DNA of 29,548 bases, taken from RUG11867 sp964472425. Its GTDB lineage: Bacteria > Bacillota_I > Bacilli_A > RF39 > UBA660. Below, piece by piece: positions 15,646-23,108 of this stretch. Position 1 is the stretch's first letter, and each line of letters opens with the position of its first letter. Under the pieces are notes generated by a model. That model was not told the DNA's origin. It saw only the letters and a list, made by a program, of their open reading frames with translations, and ran no database searches. The position numbers were made by a program, and so were the translations under genes. The stretch spans positions 1-29,548 of the forward strand of contig CAYYLF010000010.1 of assembly GCA_964472425.1 (NCBI GenBank), written 5' to 3'.

Positions 15646-15663
15646 GATTAAAGTTATTGCGTA

Positions 15664-15692
15664 TTGTTTTTGTTTTAAATATGGGTTATAAT
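15664..15692 (+). promoter_or_regulatory. Promoter for the CYTH gene
   Basis: TTGTTT (15664-15669), 17 bases, TATAAT (15687-15692). Confidence 0.7.
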
Positions 15693-15715
15693 CAATTTGA
15701 AAGAAGGCGACAATT

Positions 15716-16288
15716 GTGGAAGGCAACTATTTTGAAAATGAAGTTAAAGTTTTGGAAGTAGACCCTAAAGAGATTTCTACTAAATTAGAACAGTTAGGGG
15801 CCAAAAAAGTATTCGATGGAGATAGAGTATTTACTACTTTCGATGGGGTAACGGAATCGTTTTTGGCTAAAGATATTTTGATTAGATTGACCGAAGAGGA
15901 GAAATTGAAACTCAGTGTCAGTACGAATACATCTAAATCTTCAACGGGAGAAAAACAGACAATCAAAGTTTTCGTAAGTAGAAAAAAGGAAATGGTGGAT
16001 TTCTTTAAGGCAATCGGAATCGAGGCGGTGGCAGAAGTGAAATCGCATCGCACATCGTATGAGCTGGCAACATCTCGCGGTATAGTGGATTTCGATATCG
16101 ATACTTTTCCACTTATCGGTTCGTTTTTAGAGATAGATTTAGAGAATATGGAGAAATCGTTGGAGGAATATTTAAAAGCTTTAGGTTTAGAAGGCAAGAA
16201 AGTCGTCAATTGTGGAACCGAACAGATATATGCGATGTACGGTTACGATTATTATAAAGAGTTTAATGTGAAAGGAATTTCGATGTAA
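15716..16288 (+). CDS. CYTH-domain phosphohydrolase/cyclase
   Basis: 190 residues. CYTH proteins fold as a triphosphate tunnel and include thiamine triphosphatase, inorganic triphosphatase and class IV adenylyl cyclase. The signature ExExK is present as ENEVK near the N-terminus. The tunnel's charged strands follow: LIRLTEEEKLKLSV, KQTIKVFV, EVKSHRTSYEL, IVDFDIDTFP and SFLEIDLEN. The size fits a class IV cyclase/ThTPase-like enzyme, but motif evidence cannot tell these activities apart. Start GTG 15716 with AGAAGG eight bases upstream. The next ORF begins one base after the stop, so the two are coupled. Confidence 0.9.
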   Translation: MEGNYFENEVKVLEVDPKEISTKLEQLGAKKVFDGDRVFTTFDGVTESFLAKDILIRLTEEEKLKLSVSTNTSKSSTGEKQTIKVFVSRKKEMVDFFKAIGIEAVAEVKSHRTSYELATSRGIVDFDIDTFPLIGSFLEIDLENMEKSLEEYLKALGLEGKKVVNCGTEQIYAMYGYDYYKEFNVKGISM

Positions 16289-16289
16289 T

Positions 16290-16940
16290 ATGGAACTCGG
16301 TGGCTTTGCAGAAACTCCGGAAACCATAGATGCTACACGAGAAGAGTTTGAAGCTTTCAATTATTGTCTCGCCTGCGATTATTTGAATGCGATGATAGAA
16401 GAAGATTTCGAACTTTTGGGAGAAGTTGGATTCGATACGCTTGAATCGGTGGAGTATTGGCTCGATTATGATGGAAAAATAGGAGAAGATATTAGAGACC
16501 AGATTTCTTCCATTTCGAATGGTCATCTAATTACGATTAACGATAGACCTCTATATGAAGCCGTTATCGAAAACGACAATTCAAATTTTGCAGAAATATT
16601 TATTTACAACGGCAATTTCGATGTTCGCCTCTTTTTAACAGTGATAACTCGCGAACCGAGTGGCGAAAGAAACACACTTTTAAATGTCATCTGTACCCAT
16701 AGAGCTACAGAAATCGATTTACCGGCCTACACAACATTTTTGATGGATTTATTTGCTTCGCTGGAAAAGAAATATGTGTCATTAGAAACGCGCGAAAAAA
16801 AGATAGCCTTTTTAAACCAAATAAGACCTTATATTGCAGGTATCAGAATACCGTCAGAATTTAAAAACGATATTCACTTAATGCAAATAGTTAAGATGAA
16901 TACGTATTCTTGGCAGAAAGCTTTAAGATTAAATAAGTAA
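16290..16940 (+). CDS. Unknown acidic protein coupled to the CYTH gene
   Basis: 216 residues, not recognised. Soluble and acidic, with several Asp/Glu-rich helices in the first half (DATREEFEAFNYCLACDYL) and a more basic helical C-terminus. There is no membrane segment or metal motif. The ATG follows the CYTH stop by one base, and the nearest ribosome site (AAAGGA, 16270-16275) is about 14 bases away, so translation probably depends on coupling. It may act with the CYTH enzyme. A 103-base gap without a clear terminator follows. Confidence 0.8.
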   Translation: MELGGFAETPETIDATREEFEAFNYCLACDYLNAMIEEDFELLGEVGFDTLESVEYWLDYDGKIGEDIRDQISSISNGHLITINDRPLYEAVIENDNSNFAEIFIYNGNFDVRLFLTVITREPSGERNTLLNVICTHRATEIDLPAYTTFLMDLFASLEKKYVSLETREKKIAFLNQIRPYIAGIRIPSEFKNDIHLMQIVKMNTYSWQKALRLNK

Positions 16941-17043
16941 CAAAATCTGGAATATACATGAACTCAAAGGAAAATAAAAATAGGTTATCGAGAGATTTAT
17001 GAATCGCTCGTTGCGACAGACAAAGTGGTGTATGGAGGTTATT

Positions 17044-17982
17044 ATGTACCAAAAAGATACTTTAAGAGAATACGTTCAAAATTCAGAACTTAGAATTTTC
17101 AGTAATAGAATAAAAGTTCGCTTATCGCGGGATTTGGCAATTAGATATGATAAAGGAGCATATACCGATTTTCTAAGTAAACTAGACGAAGTTTTTGCCC
17201 TTATCGATACCCTCCATATTATCTATCCCGGTAATGCGAAACCTTTTTTCTACGTCTATATAGTCCCGGACGATAACTACGCTGAGCTTCTCCAGTTTCC
17301 ATCCGTTTATGACAAAGGTAAAGGTGGAGGAAAGCCCGTTCGCTGTTATGATTTAGATGGCTTCAATTCGGCACTTGGGTTGAGTCAAAATATGTTCGAG
17401 TGTTCTACAGAAAACATGAGTATCGCAAGAGTAGAAAACGATATTCACGAGCTCGCTCACATAGTCCACAGTATGTTTTTTCACGGAAATCAAACGATAT
17501 GTGAAGGCTTTGCGGAGGCTTTACCATTATATGCACTCGGTCTCGAAAACGAGTTCGATGAACACCGCGAAGCACTCCTCGCCTTGAGCGAAGACCAAAT
17601 TCTCACTGCTCAAGAACTTTTAAATTCCGAAAAAGACGGCACTTTCGGCACAGAATCGGTACTTCCGAATCGTACTTGTTCATTCAGACTATCTTATATC
17701 TCATCTTATCTATTCGTAAGAGGATGTATGGAGACTATCGCCAGAAAAGAGAATCTTACTCCTGCTCAAGCAGTCATGCGTTTTTTGGAAATCGTGAGAC
17801 ATAGCAACTGCTCGAATGAATGGTTAATCTATGACATAGCCGAAGAAATAGGTATAGATAAAGATGAACTCCTAGACGGCAAAAGAATACAGATGGAAGT
17901 TTTAAAGTCTATAGAACTAGAAGCCCGTAATGTCGATAAAAAACTATATAAAAAGAGGGAAGAACATGAAAATAAAAAATAA
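17044..17982 (+). CDS. HExxH metalloprotease-like protein
   Basis: 312 residues, cytoplasmic, with no signal peptide. IHELAH supplies the zinc-binding HExxH (His135, Glu136, His139), and EGFAEALP 15-19 residues later gives a likely third ligand Glu154 or Glu158, the gluzincin arrangement. I do not recognise the specific family; a peptidase is likely but the substrate is unknown. An exact GGAGG (17034-17038) lies five bases before ATG 17044; the upstream ATG at 16999 lacks one. Its final codons overlap the next gene by 17 bases, so the two are translationally linked. Confidence 0.82.
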   Translation: MYQKDTLREYVQNSELRIFSNRIKVRLSRDLAIRYDKGAYTDFLSKLDEVFALIDTLHIIYPGNAKPFFYVYIVPDDNYAELLQFPSVYDKGKGGGKPVRCYDLDGFNSALGLSQNMFECSTENMSIARVENDIHELAHIVHSMFFHGNQTICEGFAEALPLYALGLENEFDEHREALLALSEDQILTAQELLNSEKDGTFGTESVLPNRTCSFRLSYISSYLFVRGCMETIARKENLTPAQAVMRFLEIVRHSNCSNEWLIYDIAEEIGIDKDELLDGKRIQMEVLKSIELEARNVDKKLYKKREEHENKK

Positions 17983-19066
17983 TTATGATGAGTGTCTAAC
18001 CAATTTCGCGTGCTCTGTAAGAAAATATTTCGGTCTCGAATACAATCACGAGACTCTCAAATTTATCGACGAAATCTTGGAAGAGAAGCGACCACAAAAC
18101 GTCGTCGTCATCCTTTTCGACGGGATGGGTTCGAGAATATTAGATAGAACTCTTCCCGAGGATGCTTTTTTTAGAAAAAATAAAAGAGAAATTACATCCG
18201 TATTCCCTGCGACTACGACCGCCGCGACGACATCGATGAAGACGGGACTGAATCCTATAGAACACGGGTGGCTCGGTTGGAATGTCTATATGGCTCCCAT
18301 TTCTAAAACTATCACTTTATTTCTGAATTGTGAGAAAGGCCAAAACGAAGTGTGCGAAGAATTTCTGGGCATCAAAGATAAATTGGTAACTAAGACGATA
18401 GTCGATGAAATAAACGAGAAGGGTAGGTATAGAGCTTTAGAACTTTCACCCTTTGCCGAACATAAATATAAAGACCTCGACGATATGTTAAACATGATTT
18501 TAGAAGAGACTCAAAAAGACGGGAAAAAGTACATTTATGCCTACGACGAAGAACCCGATTCGACTATGCACAAATATGGCCCGGACAGTCCTCTATCGAA
18601 AGAAAAGATAGAGATTAGAAATGCCAAAGTCGAAAAACTTTGCCGAAATCTTAAAAATACCCTTTTAATCGTCGTCGCCGACCACGGTCACATCAAAGTC
18701 GATCCGATTTTCTTAAACGACTACCCCGAATTTATGGCTATGCTCGAGCGCACTACTTCTATCGAGGAACGAGCCGTCTCATTCAAAGTAAAACCGGAAT
18801 ACTCGGATACCTTTAAGACTACCTTCGATAATTTATTCGGCGAATATTTTACTCTCTATGAGAAAGCAGAGATTATCGAAAGCGGCCTTTTCGGAGACGG
18901 CACCCCTAACGAACTTTTTGAAGATGCCATCGGCGACTATATTGCCATTGCCGAAAATTCTGATAAATGCTTAATCACAGATGGCGATGTCGTACTTGCA
19001 TCCCATCACGCGGGCTATACCGACGACGAAGTATACGTGCCGTTAATAGTAGTCGATAAGGTATGA
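17966..19066 (+). CDS. Alkaline-phosphatase-superfamily phosphodiesterase/pyrophosphatase
   Basis: 366 residues of the type I phosphodiesterase/nucleotide pyrophosphatase group. Seen: VVVILFDGMGS (metal Asp52), FPATTTAATTS with the nucleophilic Thr, TGLNPIEHGWLGW, DSTMHKYGPDS, VADHGHIK (metal Asp and His) and SHHAGYTDDE (last metal His). All two-metal-site ligands appear present. It lacks a signal peptide, so unlike many relatives it acts in the cytosol. ATG 17966 (GAGGGAAG upstream) is chosen over an earlier in-frame codon. Possible substrates are nucleotide or sugar phosphodiesters. The next gene starts 51 bases on, without a terminator between. Confidence 0.92.
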   Translation: MKIKNNYDECLTNFACSVRKYFGLEYNHETLKFIDEILEEKRPQNVVVILFDGMGSRILDRTLPEDAFFRKNKREITSVFPATTTAATTSMKTGLNPIEHGWLGWNVYMAPISKTITLFLNCEKGQNEVCEEFLGIKDKLVTKTIVDEINEKGRYRALELSPFAEHKYKDLDDMLNMILEETQKDGKKYIYAYDEEPDSTMHKYGPDSPLSKEKIEIRNAKVEKLCRNLKNTLLIVVADHGHIKVDPIFLNDYPEFMAMLERTTSIEERAVSFKVKPEYSDTFKTTFDNLFGEYFTLYEKAEIIESGLFGDGTPNELFEDAIGDYIAIAENSDKCLITDGDVVLASHHAGYTDDEVYVPLIVVDKV

Positions 19067-19117
19067 AAATAAATTAATACTGTGATAAAATATATAAAAG
19101 GAGTGATTCAAAGAAAA

Positions 19118-19825
19118 ATGAAAACTATAGGAATTATAGGTGGAATGAGTTATGAATCGAGCATCCACTACTACGAAAGAATAAATGACCAAGTAAATGA
19201 AATAGCCGGTGGACTTACTTGTGCCCAAATGCTTATCTATAATGTCAATTTCGAAGAAATTAGAAAGTTGATGTTAGAAAACGAATGGGACGAAATAGGA
19301 AACAGGCTCGCTAAGATTGCCAAGACTTTGGAGACAGCCGGAGCCGACTATATCGTAATCGCGACTAACACGATGCATAAATTGGCAGATTATATTCAAG
19401 AACGTATCGAAATTCCGGTCATCCACATTGCCGATTGTGTCGCGAACAAATGCAAGAAGGCCAACGTATTAAATGTCGGACTTCTCGGGACTAAATACAC
19501 GATGTGTGAAAATTTCCTAGTCGATAGGTTAGAGAAAAACGGTCTCGCCGTCACGACTCCGAAAGAACCTACTGATATCGACGAGATAGACCGAATAATA
19601 TTCGACGAACTTTGCAAGGGTGAAATAAAAGATTCATCGCGCGAGTTTTATAAAAAGGTTATCGACAAGATGATAGCCGAAAACGGCATCGAAGGTGTCA
19701 TATTAGGATGTACCGAAATAGAAATGCTTATCACACCGAGCGATTTAAACATTCCGATTTTCGATACGACACAATCTCATATAGATGCGATAGTCGACAT
19801 CTCTTTAGAAAGACAGACTAAATAA
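19118..19825 (+). CDS. Asp/Glu-type amino-acid racemase (YgeA-like)
   Basis: 235 residues of the cofactor-independent aspartate/glutamate/hydantoin racemase superfamily. IGIIGGMSYESS opens the family fold. The first active-site segment is TNTMHK, with Thr83 where classical racemases have Cys, and the second is LGCTEIE (Cys198). This Thr/Cys pairing is the one known from the E. coli broad-specificity racemase YgeA. A D-amino-acid supply for the wall is plausible. AAGGAG is 12 bases before ATG 19118; GTG 19103 is a less likely start. It is probably the last gene of the run beginning at 17044, and a strong terminator follows. Confidence 0.92.
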   Translation: MKTIGIIGGMSYESSIHYYERINDQVNEIAGGLTCAQMLIYNVNFEEIRKLMLENEWDEIGNRLAKIAKTLETAGADYIVIATNTMHKLADYIQERIEIPVIHIADCVANKCKKANVLNVGLLGTKYTMCENFLVDRLEKNGLAVTTPKEPTDIDEIDRIIFDELCKGEIKDSSREFYKKVIDKMIAENGIEGVILGCTEIEMLITPSDLNIPIFDTTQSHIDAIVDISLERQTK

Positions 19826-19850
19826 AAAGAGAGCTCATTCGCTCTTTTTT
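19825..19850. terminator. Terminator after the racemase gene
   Basis: AAAAGAGAGC (19825-19834), loop TCATTC, GCTCTTTTTT (19841-19850): ten pairs including one G-U. It lies between convergent genes. Confidence 0.9.
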
Positions 19851-19871
19851 AAATGTTTGTTCTTGCTTTTG

Positions 19872-20432
19872 CTAATAATCTTTTAAAAGTATATCTCTTA
19901 TTTCTTTCCAATCGTTGACTCTCACTATATTGCGCGCCTTTAATTCTTCATCCGATAGTTCGGAGTTGTGCCACGCGGTAAACAAAAGCTTAGTCTCGGC
20001 GCCTTCGATATTATCGATTCTATCGTCGATTTTTACATTGCACGCTATGACAGACTTATCGGCCGCAAAAATGAAGTTGCGCGGATCGATAAAATCGAGT
20101 TTTTCATACAGAAAGTTGTATTTATTTCGAAGGTTATTACCCGCATATTTGACGATTTCTCTCCAAATATAATCGGTACAAATATATATTTTATAATGTT
20201 CACTAAGCTCTTTTAGAACTTCATAACAGCCGGGTAACAGCTCGGCATGCTCATACATATTCATATCCTTAAACTTAGCAAAAAAGTCGTCCTTTTTATC
20301 GCCTAAAATATCTTGTATGTAATAATGTTTAATGCTGTTAAAATCGGGTTTATACCCTAAATAATCTTCTATAATTTTACTAAAATTACCATAAGTAAGA
20401 ACGTCGTCCATATCGATCATAATCGTTTTCAT
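19872..20432 (-). CDS. HAD-type 5'(3')-deoxyribonucleotidase (NT5C family)
   Basis: 186 residues. The HAD motif I DMDDVLTYG carries the nucleophile Asp and acid/base Asp. Motif II is ICTDYIW (a Thr after Cys), and KIDDRIDNIEG is the motif with the metal-binding acidic pair. The helical cap and length fit the NT5C/YorS-like deoxyribonucleotidases that dephosphorylate dNMPs. AGGTGG precedes ATG and overlaps the stop of the NUDIX gene upstream; the two start-stop signals are eight bases apart. Together they form a minus-strand operon for nucleotide pool clean-up. The family is confident; the exact substrate is inferred. Confidence 0.9.
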   Translation of the reverse strand: MKTIMIDMDDVLTYGNFSKIIEDYLGYKPDFNSIKHYYIQDILGDKKDDFFAKFKDMNMYEHAELLPGCYEVLKELSEHYKIYICTDYIWREIVKYAGNNLRNKYNFLYEKLDFIDPRNFIFAADKSVIACNVKIDDRIDNIEGAETKLLFTAWHNSELSDEELKARNIVRVNDWKEIRDILLKDY

Positions 20433-20440
20433 TATACCAC

Positions 20441-20902
20441 CTACATTTTTCTGATTTCGTAATCTAAAACCTTACAATTATCGTCGAGCATAAACTTTCC
20501 TTCGAAAAGTTCGTCTTTAAATAAGTAAGGACTAAATTTTTCGTTCTGTTCAAACTGTTTGATGTGAGCTAAATCTTCTATTTTAACCCATTCCAAGTCC
20601 CCTTCTTGAGAGTGTAAACATAACTCACCGTTCCACTCATCGGCAATATAGACGAATATTATTCCTTCATAGGCATCCTTCCAATAAGATATTCCTTGTA
20701 ACTTGGGATTTATCAAAGTCAAACCTGTTTCTTCCTTAAATTCCCTTATAATACAATCCAATGGAGTCTCTCCCGATTCGAACTTGCCGCCGGGTGGAGC
20801 GTATACCTGTCCCCACTTTTTAGTAAACTTCATCATCAATACTTCGTCATCTTTTCTCAAATAACAAACTGTCGCATTTAGATGTGCGATTCTTTCGCTC
20901 AT
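20441..20902 (-). CDS. NUDIX hydrolase (MutT-like)
   Basis: 153 residues. The NUDIX box GGKFESGETPLDC then REFKEETGL matches GX5EX7REUXEEXGU exactly, so it should hydrolyse a nucleoside diphosphate linkage; WGQVYAPPGGK just before it is typical of MutT/8-oxo-dGTPase-like members. Start ATG at 20902 on the minus strand, with GGAGGT six bases upstream; a TTG four codons earlier overlaps that site and is rejected. It has a consensus promoter on the minus strand (20970-20998). Confidence 0.95.
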   Translation of the reverse strand: MSERIAHLNATVCYLRKDDEVLMMKFTKKWGQVYAPPGGKFESGETPLDCIIREFKEETGLTLINPKLQGISYWKDAYEGIIFVYIADEWNGELCLHSQEGDLEWVKIEDLAHIKQFEQNEKFSPYLFKDELFEGKFMLDDNCKVLDYEIRKM

Positions 20903-20969
20903 AAGTACCTCCAAATTTTATTCGTAAATCGATATATTCCCTATAATCGGTTTTCCTTTTCTTAAAAAT

Positions 20970-20998
20970 ATTATATATGAATCAAACTCATATTTCAA
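20970..20998 (-). promoter_or_regulatory. Promoter of the NUDIX-nucleotidase operon
   Basis: On the minus strand TTGAAA (20993-20998), 17 bases, TATAAT (20970-20975); the leader is about 60 bases. It diverges from the ASCH gene promoter. Confidence 0.8.
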
Positions 20999-21006
20999 CA
21001 GATGAC

Positions 21007-21035
21007 TTGTAAATGTCTTCTAACTACCATATAAT
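21007..21035 (+). promoter_or_regulatory. Promoter of the ASCH gene
   Basis: TTGTAA (21007-21012), 17 bases, TATAAT (21030-21035), back to back with the minus-strand promoter. Confidence 0.75.
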
Positions 21036-21069
21036 ATAGATAGTTTTGATGGTTAAAGGAGAAGAGTAT

Positions 21070-21624
21070 ATGAAAGAGATATTTTTAAGTTTTAAGCCCG
21101 AATACTTCAAGCCTTTATTATATGGTCTAAAGAAATACGAATACAGAAAAGTATATTGTGATGAAGAGACTAAAGCATACTTATATTTAAGTGGTAAATC
21201 TCGTCAAGTAATCGGAATTTTAGAACTCGGTCGCCCGATTCGCCTCGACCGAACGAGAGATGATTATATCGATTACTCCGAGACACTGAAGAGGGTAGAC
21301 GAATACATCTCCGATAATATCGTCAATGCCGTCCCCATAAAATCTCTCACCTTATTTGAAAATCCCATTACTTTAGAAGAAATCAGAGAAGAAATTCCCG
21401 GTTTTATGCCTCCTCAACTGTACTATGTTCTCGATAATCATCCCAAACTGAAATCCATCTTGGAATCGATAACTCTCAGTAAAAAGCTTTTTACTCACCT
21501 TCACGATGGAATCTACTATGATAATCTCGCCGTCTCTGTAAGTGAATTAAAGGCTACCGACGAATATAAAAGATTGGATTTCTTATATGAAAAAGATGAG
21601 AGGTTCGTTAAAATAAAGTGTTGA
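21070..21624 (+). CDS. ASCH/PUA-like domain protein
   Basis: 184 residues. The N-terminal 60 residues (IFLSFKPEYFKPLLYGLKKYEYRKV, broken here as FLSFKPEYFKPL and GLKKYEYRKV, then VIGILELGRPI) match the ASCH fold, with the basic KKYEYRK patch expected of a nucleic-acid or nucleotide-binding surface. The C-terminal half is helical and not recognised. ATG 21070 follows AAAGGAGAAG by about eight bases and is preferred over upstream ATGs. ASCH domains are linked to RNA binding and translation; some hydrolyse modified nucleosides. The activity here is unknown. Confidence 0.75.
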   Translation: MKEIFLSFKPEYFKPLLYGLKKYEYRKVYCDEETKAYLYLSGKSRQVIGILELGRPIRLDRTRDDYIDYSETLKRVDEYISDNIVNAVPIKSLTLFENPITLEEIREEIPGFMPPQLYYVLDNHPKLKSILESITLSKKLFTHLHDGIYYDNLAVSVSELKATDEYKRLDFLYEKDERFVKIKC

Positions 21625-21679
21625 TTTTATACTCCCTTTCAATAAACATTAAAGTTGTGTAAAAATTGTGTCCTAATAC

Positions 21680-21707
21680 TTGACTTAAATCCAAAGTATG
21701 CTATAAT
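21680..21707 (+). promoter_or_regulatory. Promoter with extended -10
   Basis: TTGACT (21680-21685), 16 bases, TATAAT (21702-21707) preceded by TGC. Confidence 0.8.
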
Positions 21708-21733
21708 ACCACATCAAGAAAGGGGCTTTTACT

Positions 21734-22579
21734 ATGAAAAACCTAATCACTAAAAACTATGACTCGTCCTTACAAGCTTATGAATTGGATTGGATAGAGT
21801 CCATTCTCAAGGATTTTTCAAAAAGGGATTACTATCGAAACCCATCCGCATCATTCTATATATCTATGGTCTACGGATTTGCCGAACATTTACCATATTC
21901 TATGGATATAGAACAACCAGAATACGTACCGGCCGATTTTCTAAATATGATGCCAGTCGATGTCGATGAAAATCCTTGGTTCAAATACGAAGACAGAAGG
22001 ACACTTTTTAATGCCTTTGCCAACTGGGGAGATACTTATAAAACGGCGATGATTTTACAACTTTGTTTCTTATTTCAAAAGATGATTCTAGGAGAATTTC
22101 CGACCGACTACGAACTAGATGAAGAAAAATACACTGCTTGGGGCATCGATGCGATGACTAAAAATGACGAATATAATCGCCGTTTCTTCACGATTCTAAA
22201 ATCGTTACCTATGTATCATCACAGTCTTGTAAGTGCAAGTACTTTAGAAGAACGAAGAAATATACTAAATCAAATATACGCCGAGATGATTTCTAAACTT
22301 GCCGCGCGTTACGGCAGTTTCCAGAAGACCGATGTCGACGGCAAACTTGTTCGCAAATTTGAAGGGTCCGTATCCATAAAGCCGAGTAGAGATGTTTCGA
22401 TGTTCTTTCATTGGGATAACTTCATATACTACGACGGTATACCGAGCGTCATTTCGAAAATTAAAGAGGAACAATTAAAAAGATATGCACCGATTAGGCC
22501 ACAATCTTTAGGTGAAACGATTTCTCAGATGAGAGCCCTGACCGGTCAAGCCGACGATGCCTCTACACCGAAATTTTAA
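21734..22579 (+). CDS. Unknown soluble protein, helical
   Basis: 281 residues, not recognised. No signal peptide or membrane segment; rich in aromatic residues and helical by pattern (YKTAMILQLCFLFQKMILGEF). The C-terminal 80 residues are more basic, with a Thr/Pro/Asp tail (GQADDASTPKF) that is probably disordered. AAAGGGG precedes ATG 21734. Own consensus promoter and a clear terminator mark it as a single gene, presumably well expressed. Nothing in the context assigns a role. Confidence 0.85.
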   Translation: MKNLITKNYDSSLQAYELDWIESILKDFSKRDYYRNPSASFYISMVYGFAEHLPYSMDIEQPEYVPADFLNMMPVDVDENPWFKYEDRRTLFNAFANWGDTYKTAMILQLCFLFQKMILGEFPTDYELDEEKYTAWGIDAMTKNDEYNRRFFTILKSLPMYHHSLVSASTLEERRNILNQIYAEMISKLAARYGSFQKTDVDGKLVRKFEGSVSIKPSRDVSMFFHWDNFIYYDGIPSVISKIKEEQLKRYAPIRPQSLGETISQMRALTGQADDASTPKF

Positions 22580-22588
22580 ACGTATGAA

Positions 22589-22621
22589 GATTATACAATA
22601 AAAACTTGTATAGTCTTTTTT
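22589..22621 (+). terminator. Terminator
   Basis: GATTATACAA (22589-22598), seven-base loop, TTGTATAGTC (22606-22615, one G-U), then six Ts. Confidence 0.9.
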
Positions 22622-22648
22622 CTTTACTTCCCATTTAAATAAAATCAA

Positions 22649-22657
22649 TGGTATAAT
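22649..22657 (+). promoter_or_regulatory. Extended -10 promoter before a gene remnant
   Basis: TGG-TATAAT (22649-22657); no clear -35. AAAGGAG follows at 22672-22678. Confidence 0.55.
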
Positions 22658-22683
22658 AAAAGCATATAGAAAAGGAGAAAGAT

Positions 22684-22847
22684 ATGGGCAATAAAATTAC
22701 AATAGTAACGGAAAAGATAAGAAAAATAAATGATATTCGAATAAACGGTGGGCAAATATAAATGGAAAAGTCTATAACCGGTCCAGGTCGAATGCACCGG
22801 CACTCATGAAGCACTCATTCGAACAAACGATTATTATAGGCAGTTGA
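22684..22847 (+). pseudogene. Small broken gene or 25-codon peptide
   Basis: ATG 22684 has an excellent ribosome site (AAAGGAG) and a promoter, yet the frame stops after 25 codons (MGNKITIVTEKIRKINDI, then RINGGQI) at 22761. A neighbouring frame then stays open to 22847 with protein-like text (NGKVYNRSRSNAPALMKHSF). The picture fits a gene that was frameshifted recently enough to keep its start signals. Alternatively the 25-codon peptide is the product. I do not recognise either. Confidence 0.35.
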
Positions 22848-23108
22848 ACGCGACTGCAAAGAAGTGATTTTCCCAAAACGAAAGCAAAGACGTCGGCTTC
22901 ATAATAAATCTCATTCATATGTATTTGCTCTACTTAGTTATCATAAAAGATGTCCTATAGGCTAAACGTATCGATAACTATGATTTTTAAAGTTGGCGTC
23001 TGTCGATTTCATATTGCCATACTACAATTTCCCATATTATTCTGTCAATTATCTGTACTTATTCGGTCGTTTTTGTTAAAATAAATATAGATAATAGGAG
23101 TGGTCCTC
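22848..23108 (+). other. Intergenic stretch with no recognised gene
   Basis: No ORF or family-like RNA is seen. A short inverted pair GCAGT/ACTGC (22840-22857) straddles the left edge, and AGTTATC (near 22936) is repeated in inverted form as GATAACT (near 22974). The sequence just before the ATG at 23109 has a good AGGAG but only a poor promoter. Confidence 0.3.

Noticed and set aside
15727..16209. 160-codon minus-strand frame inside the CYTH gene
   Set aside because: Shadow frame opposite a motif-bearing gene.
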